From an uncultured Clostridia bacterium (GTDB taxonomy: Bacteria; Bacillota; Clostridia; Peptostreptococcales; Anaerovoracaceae): DNA of 21,295 nt. Under the pieces are notes generated by a model that saw only the letters and a program-made list of their open reading frames with translations, was not told the origin of the DNA and did not search any database. Of this stretch, positions 1 to 7,848 are shown in pieces. The stretch's first letter is position 1. Each line of letters starts with the position of its first letter. The position numbers were made by a program, and so were the translations under genes. The stretch spans positions 1 to 21,295 of the forward strand of contig CAKQVC010000007.1 of assembly GCA_934277655.1 (NCBI GenBank), given 5' to 3'.

Positions 1-159
1 GTCTTTTCCCAGGGCTTCTGTGCAAAGCGCTGCCACAACAGAGCTGTCTTTACCTCCGGAAATTGCAACAACTGCATTGCATCCCGGACCATTTTGTTCA
101 AACCAGCTGCGAATCCATGCGACCAGTTCATCTTTTACTTTTCCTGCATTAAATGCCAT
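1..159 (-). CDS. nadE: NAD+ synthase, N-terminal fragment (3' end outside window)
   Basis: This is the first 53 codons of an ammonia- or glutamine-dependent NAD+ synthetase, which adenylates and amidates deamido-NAD in the last step of NAD biosynthesis in the cytoplasm. The protein begins MAFNAGKVKDELVAWIR and reaches the diagnostic PP-loop motif SGGKDSS (about residues 35-41), which binds the ATP pyrophosphate, followed by VVAALCTEALGKD. This opening matches the short single-domain clostridial NadE. The start at base 159 is supported by GGGAGG on the minus strand just upstream (about 169-174). The gene is cut by the window edge, so it is not known to be broken. It is divergent from everything else here, so it is probably not linked to the glutamate cluster. 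Confidence 0.9.
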   Translation of the reverse strand, partial: MAFNAGKVKDELVAWIRSWFEQNGPGCNAVVAISGGKDSSVVAALCTEALGKD

Positions 160-261
160 GAAACGTTCCTCCCTGTCTGATACCAGAACGATGCCCGGTT
201 GGCAAGCAAATAGCCTGCCTGCCATATTTACCTATAAAGCATCCATCCGTGAATAAAAATA

Positions 262-300
262 TGCATCTATTATACTCCATTTTTATCGACAGGGGAAACT
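262..300 (-). promoter_or_regulatory. Probable sigma-A promoter for nadE
   Basis: On the minus strand a perfect TATAAT lies at 274-269. A weak -35 (TTTCCC or TTCCCC) lies about 16-17 bases upstream, around 292-298. Transcription would start near 262, giving a leader of about 100 bases before the nadE start at 159. The -10 is strong and the -35 poor, so the call rests on the -10 and on position. Confidence 0.5.
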
Positions 301-631
301 TTTTTCGCAAAATATTTTCGCGGGGCTGCTGCCTTGGAGTCCGCCCCCAGTTTCAAACCTGTTGCCTTGCTTTTCCACAGGATTGTTCTATAGGGTAGAG
401 ATTATACAGAAAAAGGGAATTTTTGGTATATAACCTTTTGATGCGGTTCGGGATCGGGCATGGAGAAAGCAATGCAGACACGAAAAAAGGGAATATATGG
501 ATTGTGAACGGGCGCTGTACAGAAACAGTGTGAGATTGCAATTCTTTCAAGAATAAGGTCAATAAAGCTGAAAACTTGTATTTGCAACTATGCAGGCAGC
601 ATAGTACCGAAAGAAAATTTTGAAAACCCTC
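300..631. other. Intergenic region without a recognisable gene
   Basis: I see no convincing coding sequence on either strand. The short open frames lack ribosome binding sites and recognisable motifs. The only clear structure is a hairpin at 588-604, CTATGC/GCATAG around an AGGCA loop. A weaker ATTCTT/AAGAAT inverted repeat lies at about 541-554. Confidence 0.5.
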
Positions 632-661
632 TTGCTAAACATGCCAGGGGGGAGGTATACT
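632..661 (+). promoter_or_regulatory. Possible promoter for the surface-protein leader
   Basis: TTGCTA (632-637) and TATACT (656-661) are separated by 18 bases, a plausible sigma-A promoter. The start point would be near 668, so the surface-protein mRNA would have a leader of about 220 bases. The -35 matches only partly. Transcription could also begin further upstream, in which case the GGGGGGAGG tract between the boxes would be part of the RNA. Confidence 0.4.
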
Positions 662-663
662 AT

Positions 664-860
664 AGGCGAGGTCGACAAACGTCGAACGAAGAAAGTAAGG
701 TTAGGTCAAGAAGGGAAGACAAGCAAACTTTCTTAAACTTATTTCTTGAGATGCCCTGCCAGGCAGGCGGGCATACTCGCATCAAATTCGTAAGCGCAGA
801 AGCAGAAAACGCTGCCATCTTCAAATGTAGGTTCTGGCAGGTGGTGATAAGCGGATTTTG
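664..860 (+). ncRNA. Structured 5' leader RNA candidate, family unknown
   Basis: Several perfect helices occur in a row: TCGAC/GTCGA with an AAAC loop (672-685); AAGAAAGT/ACTTTCTT (689-696 with 727-734); TCAAGAA/TTCTTGA (706-712 with 743-749), which crosses the previous helix and so forms an H-type pseudoknot; ATGCCC/GGGCAT with an inner GCC/GGC (751-774); and CTGCCA/TGGCAG (812-817 with 835-840). The element ends shortly before the ribosome binding site of the surface-protein gene, so it could be a riboswitch-like leader or an independent small RNA. I looked for the core motifs of c-di-GMP-I, cobalamin, glycine and tmRNA elements and did not find them. Pairing was read by eye and no covariation is available. 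Confidence 0.4.
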
Positions 861-887
861 CAGCTGCAGATTAGGGAGGGAAAAGAA

Positions 888-3065
888 ATGAAAAAATTAT
901 TGATGTCATTGCTATGTGTGGCAATGATAGTCTGCTTCATGCCGACGATGGCGTTTGCGGCAGAAGGCGAAACTGGTAGTGCGTTGCCTGAAGCAGATTC
1001 AAACGGCGTAATTACACTAATGACAGATGTTAAGTTAGCTGCTGATCAGGAATCAGATGCACAAATTGTTATTCCAGACGGTAAAACGGTAACAATTGAC
1101 TTGAATGGAAAAACTTTAACATTATCTGGTGAAAATAAGTGCCCAATGGTCGAGAAAACGGGTAAATTAATTATTGAAGACACTTCTGCATCTAAAGCAG
1201 GAGTTCTGAATGTTCCAAATGATTATGGCATATACGCTAAAAATGGTGGCACAATTGTGATAAATGGCGGAACCATTAATTCTCGTGATGCAGTATTGTC
1301 AGGAAACAATACTACAGGAACTATGAATTTTGAAATAAATGGTGGAACTCTTACTGCATCAAGAGGTCCGGCGATTTATATGCCAGGACAAGTTTCGTTG
1401 AAAATTACAGGAGGTACTTTGAATGGTGGTATTTCCTTAAGAATGGGACAAGTTGATATTTCAGGTGGAACTATCAATGCGATTGCTACTGGTATTGATT
1501 CGCCAGCAGAGTATTATAGCTATTCAGGAAATGCATGGCTTCCAGATGCGTTGTATGTATTTGGTGGTACCTATGATAAGGGCGATGAGTCGCATGGTAA
1601 TAGTTTGAATTTGAATATCACAGGTGGAACATTCAACTGTGCAAACGATCAAGGTAGTGCTATTGCTATCTATGATATAGGTAGAGTTGCGCAGACTATG
1701 AACGTCAATATTTCTGGAACTGCAGTTTTAAATTCAATTGCATCCAATCGTGAAGCTTATGATGTGCTTAGTTTAAAAGATATAGGGGTAACGGATCCGA
1801 AAGCAGGATATGATAATTCTGAATATGTCGGTAAAACAAGTTCAGTCATTTCCGCTGGTACATTCTCTTCCAATCCAAAGGAATATGTTGCTGAAGGCGC
1901 TAACATCTACAAATATAATGACACGAAGTTTGTAGTTTCCGCTACAGCACCGGCTCATTCTGCTGGAAAGAACACTTGGATTGAGGATAAAGAAAACGGA
2001 TATTACATTGAAACTTATGTTTCCTATTCCTCCGGTTCCACTACTACTGACAACGTAACCAACAAGTCCGAGAATACAACAACTGGCGAGGCTGCTTCCA
2101 CTACAGCTGACATCAACGCTTCCACAACCACCAAGGCTGATGGAACTAAGACAACTACTGCAACGGTTGATAACACAACTGCAGGTAAGATTGTAGACAA
2201 GGCTGTTGCAAACAAGTCCGAAGAAGTTGTTGTGGATGCAACAAGCACCGCAGCAGCTCCGGCAGCAGGTACAACAACAGAAGTAGCACTTCCTGAAAAG
2301 ACTGTACAGGATCTGGCAGCTAAGACAGATGCAAACGTTACCATCAAGACAGATGCTGCATCCGTAGCACTTGACAAAGAAGCTGTTGATGCTGTTGCAG
2401 CGCAGGCTGGAACAACCGGAACTGTAAAACTGGTTGTAGAAACCGTTAAGACAGATGCTGACATCCATCAGGTTGAACTGAAGCTGGTAACCTCCAACGG
2501 AGCAGTAACAGACTTCAAGGGCGGAAACGTTGCAGTAACCGTAAAACTGGATGCAGCACTCAACGCAAAGGATGTTGTCTGCGTATATATCGACGATAAT
2601 GGTGTATATCATAAAGTAAACGGACAGAAGAACGCTGACGGAACATACACATTCACAACCGGACACTTCTCCGCATATGCAGTGATAAGCACAGAAGAAG
2701 CAGAAAAAGTATTCGCACAGCAGGATGCAAAGGCAGCAGACCTGACAAAGGCACTGAAGCTGCAGGCACGTTCCGCAAAGACATCCAAAGGCAATATCAA
2801 GGTAACTCTGAACGTCAATGCAGACGATATCAAAGCATTAGAAGACCTTGGCTATACAGTGAAGTATAAATACTACAGAAGCACTGTAAAAGCAGCGAAA
2901 TACACTGCAAAGGTTGAAAAGACAGAAAAGACTTATACGAATACAACAGGCAAGAAAGGCACAAGATACTATTACAAAGCAAGAGTGATGGTATACGGAG
3001 CAGACGGTCAGCTGGCAGCAAAGACTGCTTTGAATCAGTGCAAATACGCTTGCAGAGTGAAATAA
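888..3065 (+). CDS. Secreted surface protein: beta-helix-like repeats, Thr/Ala stalk, conserved C-terminal module
   Basis: The protein has 725 residues from the ATG at 888, which is preceded by GGGAGGG at about 873-879; an in-frame start 30 bases earlier lacks a site. Residues 1-24 form a signal peptide (MKKLLM, hydrophobic core, cleavage after AFA). Residues about 30-360 carry repeated GGT-containing strands (NGGTIVINGGTIN, INGGTL, ITGGTL, ISGGTI, ITGGTF), typical of right-handed beta-helix or carbohydrate-active surface proteins. Residues about 385-480 are Thr/Ser/Ala-rich, like a stalk. The last 100-120 residues (GYTVKYKYYRS ... TGKKGTRYYYKARVMVYG ... CKYACRVK) resemble a C-terminal module I have seen at the end of other clostridial surface proteins. 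No LPxTG or S-layer-homology motif is visible, so attachment is unknown. Function is inferred as adhesion or glycan contact. Base composition changes midway. Confidence 0.75.
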   Translation: MKKLLMSLLCVAMIVCFMPTMAFAAEGETGSALPEADSNGVITLMTDVKLAADQESDAQIVIPDGKTVTIDLNGKTLTLSGENKCPMVEKTGKLIIEDTSASKAGVLNVPNDYGIYAKNGGTIVINGGTINSRDAVLSGNNTTGTMNFEINGGTLTASRGPAIYMPGQVSLKITGGTLNGGISLRMGQVDISGGTINAIATGIDSPAEYYSYSGNAWLPDALYVFGGTYDKGDESHGNSLNLNITGGTFNCANDQGSAIAIYDIGRVAQTMNVNISGTAVLNSIASNREAYDVLSLKDIGVTDPKAGYDNSEYVGKTSSVISAGTFSSNPKEYVAEGANIYKYNDTKFVVSATAPAHSAGKNTWIEDKENGYYIETYVSYSSGSTTTDNVTNKSENTTTGEAASTTADINASTTTKADGTKTTTATVDNTTAGKIVDKAVANKSEEVVVDATSTAAAPAAGTTTEVALPEKTVQDLAAKTDANVTIKTDAASVALDKEAVDAVAAQAGTTGTVKLVVETVKTDADIHQVELKLVTSNGAVTDFKGGNVAVTVKLDAALNAKDVVCVYIDDNGVYHKVNGQKNADGTYTFTTGHFSAYAVISTEEAEKVFAQQDAKAADLTKALKLQARSAKTSKGNIKVTLNVNADDIKALEDLGYTVKYKYYRSTVKAAKYTAKVEKTEKTYTNTTGKKGTRYYYKARVMVYGADGQLAAKTALNQCKYACRVK

Positions 3066-3104
3066 GTCTGATAATTCAAAGGACGAAAATGACCCACGAA
3101 ACCC

Positions 3105-3162
3105 AAAAGGGCAATCGCTTTGGCGGCTAGATGACCGTCAGGGCGAAGCCCTTTTTCTTTTT
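3105..3162 (+). terminator. Rho-independent terminator after the surface-protein gene
   Basis: A hairpin AGGGC-GAA-GCCCT is followed by a U-rich run (CTTTTTCTTTTT) about 75-95 bases after the stop codon. A wider pairing AAAAGGGC (3105-3112) with GCCCTTTT (3148-3155) could enclose a branched structure. It ends the surface-protein transcript. Confidence 0.75.
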
Positions 3163-3250
3163 GTTGTATGGAAAATATCGTTCTGCGGATTTCCGAATAT
3201 CAAAAAAATCTTACTACAAAAAATATAATTGCCAAAGCAGGCTTTCTTCT

Positions 3251-3287
3251 ACTGCATTTTTTCTCAAAATATAGTATAATACTCTTT
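3251..3287 (+). promoter_or_regulatory. Promoter placed for a leaderless topoisomerase mRNA
   Basis: A consensus TATAAT lies at 3275-3280, only seven bases before the ATG at 3288. The best -35 is weak (ACTGCA, 3251-3256, 18-base spacing). The expected start of transcription, 6-8 bases after the -10, falls on or next to the start codon, and no Shine-Dalgarno sequence is present before it. Confidence 0.5.
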
Positions 3288-5777
3288 ATGAAATATTTAT
3301 TTATTGCAGAGAAACCGAGCCTTATGCGAGATGTGCAGGCTTGTTATAAAAATCATAAAAATGAAGTGGTCGAAAAAGTCGGAGAGGTTGATTTTATGGC
3401 GCTTTCCGGACATGTCTGTACGAATTACATGCCGACAGATTACGAAGAATGGAAAGATAAAAGCTGGAGGGCTATCGTTTACCCGATGATTCCGGATCCC
3501 TGGCAGATCAAACCTATTGCCGATAAGAGAAAGCAGGAGACCATTGCCGAAATAGGGCGGCGTGTACCGGATTATGACGGCATTATCGTAGGTACGGACT
3601 CTGATGTCGAAGGCTACGGTATCTACTGGCTGCTGGAACAGTACCTTAAACTGAATGAAAAACCGGCACTGCGTTTTATCGAACATTCCCTTACGGATGC
3701 GGAAATTTTGAAGTCGCTGCTTTCTATGACAGACTACCATCAGAATCCGACCCATGTGCATTTCGTACAGTCTTTTCTCATTCGTTCCAGAGCAGACTGG
3801 CTGTTCGGAATGAATGCATCGAGAATGCTGACCAACAAGCAGGGTACTCTCATAAAAGCTGGGCGGGTAAAATCGCCGACAATCAAACTAGTCTACGATA
3901 ACTCTATGGCGATTGAAAATTTTGCGAATCGGAAATATTACGTTCTGGAGGCAGAGTATCCGATCCCGAGAGAAGAACAGGATGAAAATTCCGATGATAA
4001 AGACGATAAAGAAGTAACCTTTAAAGCTGTTCTTCAGGGAGAAGAAGGCGATGTTCAGTTCGAAAATCCGAAACTTTTTTCGGAATTTGTATTGGAAGGA
4101 ACTGTGCTGGACGTAGAAACTAAACGAGCACATTCCCATGCACCGAAATTGTTTGACTTGGCGGCTATTCAGGCAGAAGCCGGAAGCAAATACAAGTTTA
4201 AGCCTGACCAGACACTGGAACTGGTACAGAGACTCTATGAAAAACATAAAGTAATTTCCTATCCCAGAACCCAGTGCCGCTATGTATCCTCTGAAAAAGC
4301 AAAAGAGCTCCCTGAAATACTGAAGAGCATCGAAGTTTTTGAAGATTTAAAGGACATTGCAGAAAACATTGACAAACGAGCTTTTGAGAAGCTTTTGAAG
4401 GACAAGTCAGTCGTAAACGATGCTGAAGTTTCGAAAGAATCCCATGATGCTTTGCTTCCAACCTTAAAAAGGCCGGACCTTTCCAGAATGTCCAAAGAAG
4501 AGCAGATCATCTGCCGCATGATTTACACGCGGTTGCTGGCACAATTCCTGCCAAAGCTTTCAGAAGACAAGACAACGATCAGGATCCAGCATGCAGAAAG
4601 CATGGGAGACGGCACGGGCAGTGCAGATGAATCCGGAGAAAAGGGAATTTTTAAGGCAACCGGAAAAACAGTCGTAGAATCAGGCTGGACTATATTGTAT
4701 AAAAAGTCCAGCGGCCATGAGCTTCCGTCCTTGAAAAAGGGAGACAGAATCATGGCAAACTCCATTAAACCGGTGCAGAAAGAAACCTCACCGCCCAAAC
4801 GGCTGACACAGGCAACGCTGATCAATGCCATGCGTAACATTGCGACCCAGATTGAAGACAAGGAACTGAAAAAATCTCTTGCTGACTCCCAGGGCATCGG
4901 TACACCGGCAACTCGTGCGTCCATTATCCGGGATATCATCGATTCCGGCTATGTAGAAGAAAAAAAGAATGGACTTTACATAACTGCGAAGGGCAGAGAA
5001 TACATCGAAACAGTGCAGGATTTTGACATTGCTTATCCTGTATTTGCGGCGAACATGGATAATAACATCAAAAAAGTCCAGCGCGGAGAAGCTGAGTATG
5101 AGCAGGTTATGGATGAAGTGATGGGAAAACTGCAGGAAATGTGCAAAAAAATCGGACAGAATCTTGAAGAAGTAGAAGCCGAGCTTGCACCTTTTGAGCC
5201 GGTGCAGACTGATATACGATGCACCCGCTGCGGAGGAGTTATTGAAGAACAAAAAAAACTTTACACTTGCATTGGCTGCGGTGCGAAAATCTATAAAAAA
5301 ATCAGTGGAGCAGACATTGACCTGGAGCTCCTCCGAAAACTGGAAGACGGCCAGCAGAGCGGATACATGAATTTTAAGTCCCGCGGGGGAAAATCTTTTC
5401 GTGCAGCATTGAAGCTTAATGAAAACGGCGAGACGGAAATGGTCTTTTTCGAAGAAAAGGTCAAGTGTCCGAAGTGCCATAAAAAAGCTGTGCTGAACCA
5501 GTGGGGTGTTTTCTGCAGTATCAAAAAATGTGGACACCGGTTGTTCCGAAGCTTCTGCGGCCATGATTTTTCCTATCCGGAAATGAAGCAGCTCCTCGAA
5601 GGTCAGGAAGTTGAAGCAAACTTCCAATCGAAAGCAGGAAAATCTTTCTGTGCGAAGGTGTATTTGAATGCAGACGGCGACTATACTTTTAATTTCCACT
5701 CAGAGAACGGACATCCGGAGAACGTGGAAACGAAAGTTTTGCAGGAAAACCAGACGACCGCTCCAGATGACCGCTGA
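3288..5777 (+). CDS. Type IA DNA topoisomerase (topoisomerase III-like, divergent)
   Basis: This enzyme of 829 residues would cut and rejoin single DNA strands. The start MKYLFIAEKPS at 3288 matches the beginning of the TOPRIM domain; an upstream in-frame ATG at 3168 would add 40 unrelated residues. TOPRIM acidic residues are E8 and D104, D106, E108 in GTDSDVEGYG. The active-site tyrosine is Y325 in ISYPRTQCRY. Other family motifs are RSRADWLFGMN, LTQATLINAM and GIGTPATRASII. The C-terminus has a zinc-ribbon-like CTRCGG...CIGCG (from residue 645) and a second cysteine cluster (about 727-755), with topoisomerase C-terminal repeats (KSRGGKSFRAALKL, QSKAGKSFCAKVYL). The usual DPDREGE and YPRTDS motifs are altered, so this is a divergent lineage. 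No mobile-element genes lie next to it. The exact subclass is uncertain. Confidence 0.88.
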   Translation: MKYLFIAEKPSLMRDVQACYKNHKNEVVEKVGEVDFMALSGHVCTNYMPTDYEEWKDKSWRAIVYPMIPDPWQIKPIADKRKQETIAEIGRRVPDYDGIIVGTDSDVEGYGIYWLLEQYLKLNEKPALRFIEHSLTDAEILKSLLSMTDYHQNPTHVHFVQSFLIRSRADWLFGMNASRMLTNKQGTLIKAGRVKSPTIKLVYDNSMAIENFANRKYYVLEAEYPIPREEQDENSDDKDDKEVTFKAVLQGEEGDVQFENPKLFSEFVLEGTVLDVETKRAHSHAPKLFDLAAIQAEAGSKYKFKPDQTLELVQRLYEKHKVISYPRTQCRYVSSEKAKELPEILKSIEVFEDLKDIAENIDKRAFEKLLKDKSVVNDAEVSKESHDALLPTLKRPDLSRMSKEEQIICRMIYTRLLAQFLPKLSEDKTTIRIQHAESMGDGTGSADESGEKGIFKATGKTVVESGWTILYKKSSGHELPSLKKGDRIMANSIKPVQKETSPPKRLTQATLINAMRNIATQIEDKELKKSLADSQGIGTPATRASIIRDIIDSGYVEEKKNGLYITAKGREYIETVQDFDIAYPVFAANMDNNIKKVQRGEAEYEQVMDEVMGKLQEMCKKIGQNLEEVEAELAPFEPVQTDIRCTRCGGVIEEQKKLYTCIGCGAKIYKKISGADIDLELLRKLEDGQQSGYMNFKSRGGKSFRAALKLNENGETEMVFFEEKVKCPKCHKKAVLNQWGVFCSIKKCGHRLFRSFCGHDFSYPEMKQLLEGQEVEANFQSKAGKSFCAKVYLNADGDYTFNFHSENGHPENVETKVLQENQTTAPDDR

Positions 5778-5841
5778 TGGAACCGCAGAAATCGAAAATG
5801 AATCAAAAGGAATCAATGAATAATACTGAGGAGGCATTCTC

Positions 5842-7704
5842 TTGATCTTACTTAACGCAACCGACATATCCAAATCCTATACTGTAAATCCGTTGCTGTC
5901 CAATTTGTCCTATGCCATCAATGAAGGCGATAAAATCGGACTGATCGGTGTTAACGGTACGGGAAAATCCACGCTTCTGCGAATTACGGCAGGTGCGGAA
6001 GAACCCGACTCCGGCAAGATCGTTCTGACCGGGGGAGTTCGCATCGGCTATCTGATGCAGGCTCCGGATTATGATCCGGAGCAGACGGTACTGGAGGCAG
6101 CAGTCAGTTATCTACGACCGGAAGTTCTGGCTGAGGGGGACTATCTGTGCAAATCCATGCTGAACCAACTGGGAATTACCGATTTTACGAGAAAAATGGG
6201 AACCCTTTCGGGAGGCGAACGAAAACGTGTGGCAATGGCAGGAATTTTTACTAATCCGTGCGATATTTTGATCTTAGACGAACCCACGAACCATATCGAC
6301 AGCGATACGGTGGAATGGCTGGAAAATTACCTGAAAAAGTTCCGTGGTGCGATTTTTATGGTAACCCATGACCGCTATTTCCTTGATCGTGTCACAAACG
6401 TGATCCTGGAACTGACAGGAGGTAAACTTTATCGTCATGAAGGCAATTATGAAGTTTACCTGGAAAACAAGGCAGCCAGAGAAGAAATGGCGCTTGCAAC
6501 AGAACGGAAACGAAGAACACTGTACAGGCGTGAGCTGGAATGGATGCGCAGGGGTGCACAGGCAAGGACAACCAAGGCAAAAGGACGTATCGACCGGTTC
6601 CATCAGCTGGAAGAGAGCAAACTGGTTATAAACAATGATGCTTTAGAAATGAAATCTGTTTCTTCCAGGCTTGGAAAAAAGATCATCGAGTTGGAGCACG
6701 TCAGCAAGGTGTTTGACGGGATTGCTGTGATCTCTGATTTTTCCTATACAGTACTGCGAAATGATCGTGTTGGGATCATCGGCGAAAACGGCTCCGGCAA
6801 ATCAACGCTTTTAAAACTGATCGCCGGACAACTGCAGCCAGACAGCGGCAACGTAGAAATCGGAGAGACCGTTAAAATCGGATATTTTTCTCAGGAAAAC
6901 GAGCATATGGATAAATCACGCAGAGTGATCGAATACATCTGCGATATTGCACATAATGTAAAAACAGAAGACGGATATATCAGTGCATCGCAGATGCTGG
7001 AACGGTTTCTGTTCCCTCCGCACATGCATTCCATTCCGGTGGGGAGGCTTTCTGGCGGAGAACAGCGGAGACTGTATCTGCTGGGGATTCTTATGGGAGC
7101 ACCAAATGTACTGCTTTTGGACGAACCAACCAATGATCTGGATATTGATACGCTTTGCGTTTTGGAAGATTATCTGGATACCTTTGCGGGAGCGGTCATT
7201 GCAGTATCTCACGACCGTCATTTTATCGACCGTATTGCTGAAAAAACCTTTGTTTATGAGGGAGAAGGTCATATCGAACAGTACCCGGGAGGATATAGTG
7301 ACTGGGCAGCAAGACGTGACGCAAGGCTGGCAGACAGTAAAGCAGCAGGGAAGCCATCAAGAAAAACGGCGACCGCAAAAAATCGACAAAATGCGGCAGG
7401 ACAACAAGAGGATGCTGTAAAAACACAGCGAGGCAGAGCAGAAAATGAAAAGCCAAAAAAGTTGAAGTTTTCATATAAAGAACAGCGGGAATTTGAATCG
7501 ATCGATGAAGACATTGCTGCTTTAGAGGGAGCCATTGCGGAAACAGACGAAGAAATCAACTGTGCCGGCAGCGATTACTGCAAGCTGCAGGAATTGACTG
7601 CGAAAAGAGAAGAATTATCAGTTTCCCTTAATGAAAAAATGGAACGCTGGGTGTACTTGAACGATCTGGCTGAAAAAATCCAGGCACAGAATAAAAACAC
7701 ATAA
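5842..7704 (+). CDS. ABC-F family ATPase, Uup-like
   Basis: A soluble twin-ATPase protein of 620 residues with no membrane segments. ABC-F proteins act on ribosomes (translation factors or antibiotic protection); Uup-like members also affect DNA or ribosome maintenance. Start is TTG at 5842, preceded by GAGGAGG (5828-5834) at good spacing. First domain: Walker A GVNGTGKST (36-44), signature LSGGERKR (from 122), Walker B LILDEPTNHID (D146, E147). The inter-domain linker is basic and helical. Second domain: Walker A GENGSGKST (314-322), signature LSGGEQRR (from 403), Walker B LLLDEPTNDLD (D427). After a basic spacer, residues about 538-620 contain KLKFSYKEQREFESI and a coiled-coil, which is the Uup-type C-terminal domain. 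It lies 64 bases after the topoisomerase gene and may be co-transcribed with it. Nothing suggests a resistance-specific member. Confidence 0.92.
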   Translation: MILLNATDISKSYTVNPLLSNLSYAINEGDKIGLIGVNGTGKSTLLRITAGAEEPDSGKIVLTGGVRIGYLMQAPDYDPEQTVLEAAVSYLRPEVLAEGDYLCKSMLNQLGITDFTRKMGTLSGGERKRVAMAGIFTNPCDILILDEPTNHIDSDTVEWLENYLKKFRGAIFMVTHDRYFLDRVTNVILELTGGKLYRHEGNYEVYLENKAAREEMALATERKRRTLYRRELEWMRRGAQARTTKAKGRIDRFHQLEESKLVINNDALEMKSVSSRLGKKIIELEHVSKVFDGIAVISDFSYTVLRNDRVGIIGENGSGKSTLLKLIAGQLQPDSGNVEIGETVKIGYFSQENEHMDKSRRVIEYICDIAHNVKTEDGYISASQMLERFLFPPHMHSIPVGRLSGGEQRRLYLLGILMGAPNVLLLDEPTNDLDIDTLCVLEDYLDTFAGAVIAVSHDRHFIDRIAEKTFVYEGEGHIEQYPGGYSDWAARRDARLADSKAAGKPSRKTATAKNRQNAAGQQEDAVKTQRGRAENEKPKKLKFSYKEQREFESIDEDIAALEGAIAETDEEINCAGSDYCKLQELTAKREELSVSLNEKMERWVYLNDLAEKIQAQNKNT

Positions 7705-7757
7705 TAAGAAGGCCACGTAAACTGTAAGATGATATGCCTAAGGTAAATGTACATAAA

Positions 7758-7810
7758 TTGTATCTGATACAAAACTATAGAAGAACTATAAAAAATATGA
7801 TACAATATCA
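7758..7810 (+). promoter_or_regulatory. Putative operator and promoter of the methylaspartate cluster
   Basis: A perfect palindrome TTGTATC-T-GATACAA lies at 7758-7772 and a second, TGATA-CAA-TATCA, at 7798-7810. Both contain TGATACAA (7765-7772 and 7798-7805), exactly 33 bp apart, about three helical turns. The second site overlaps a possible extended -10, TGATACAAT (7798-7806); no good -35 is visible. The arrangement is what a dimeric repressor binding two sites would need. The GntR-type protein encoded at 10430 is the natural candidate, by inference only. Confidence 0.45.
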
Positions 7811-7848
7811 GCAGCTATTTCAGATAACCGAAAGAAGGCAGATGAAAC

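Noticed and set aside
640..720. Resemblance to a Bacillus-type signal recognition particle RNA (GGGGAGGTA near the start, GAAGGGAAGAC later)
   Set aside because: The tetraloop core of SRP RNA is absent and the helices found do not match the SRP fold.
1842..2666. Long minus-strand open frame opposite the surface-protein gene (Cys/Ser-rich translation), and another at 2024-2464
   Set aside because: Both are mirror effects of the Thr/Ala/Val-rich plus-strand codons; they have low-complexity translations and no ribosome site or family motif.
4788..5699. 303-codon minus-strand open frame opposite the topoisomerase gene
   Set aside because: The plus strand here encodes conserved topoisomerase motifs and zinc ribbons; the minus-strand product has no recognisable domain.
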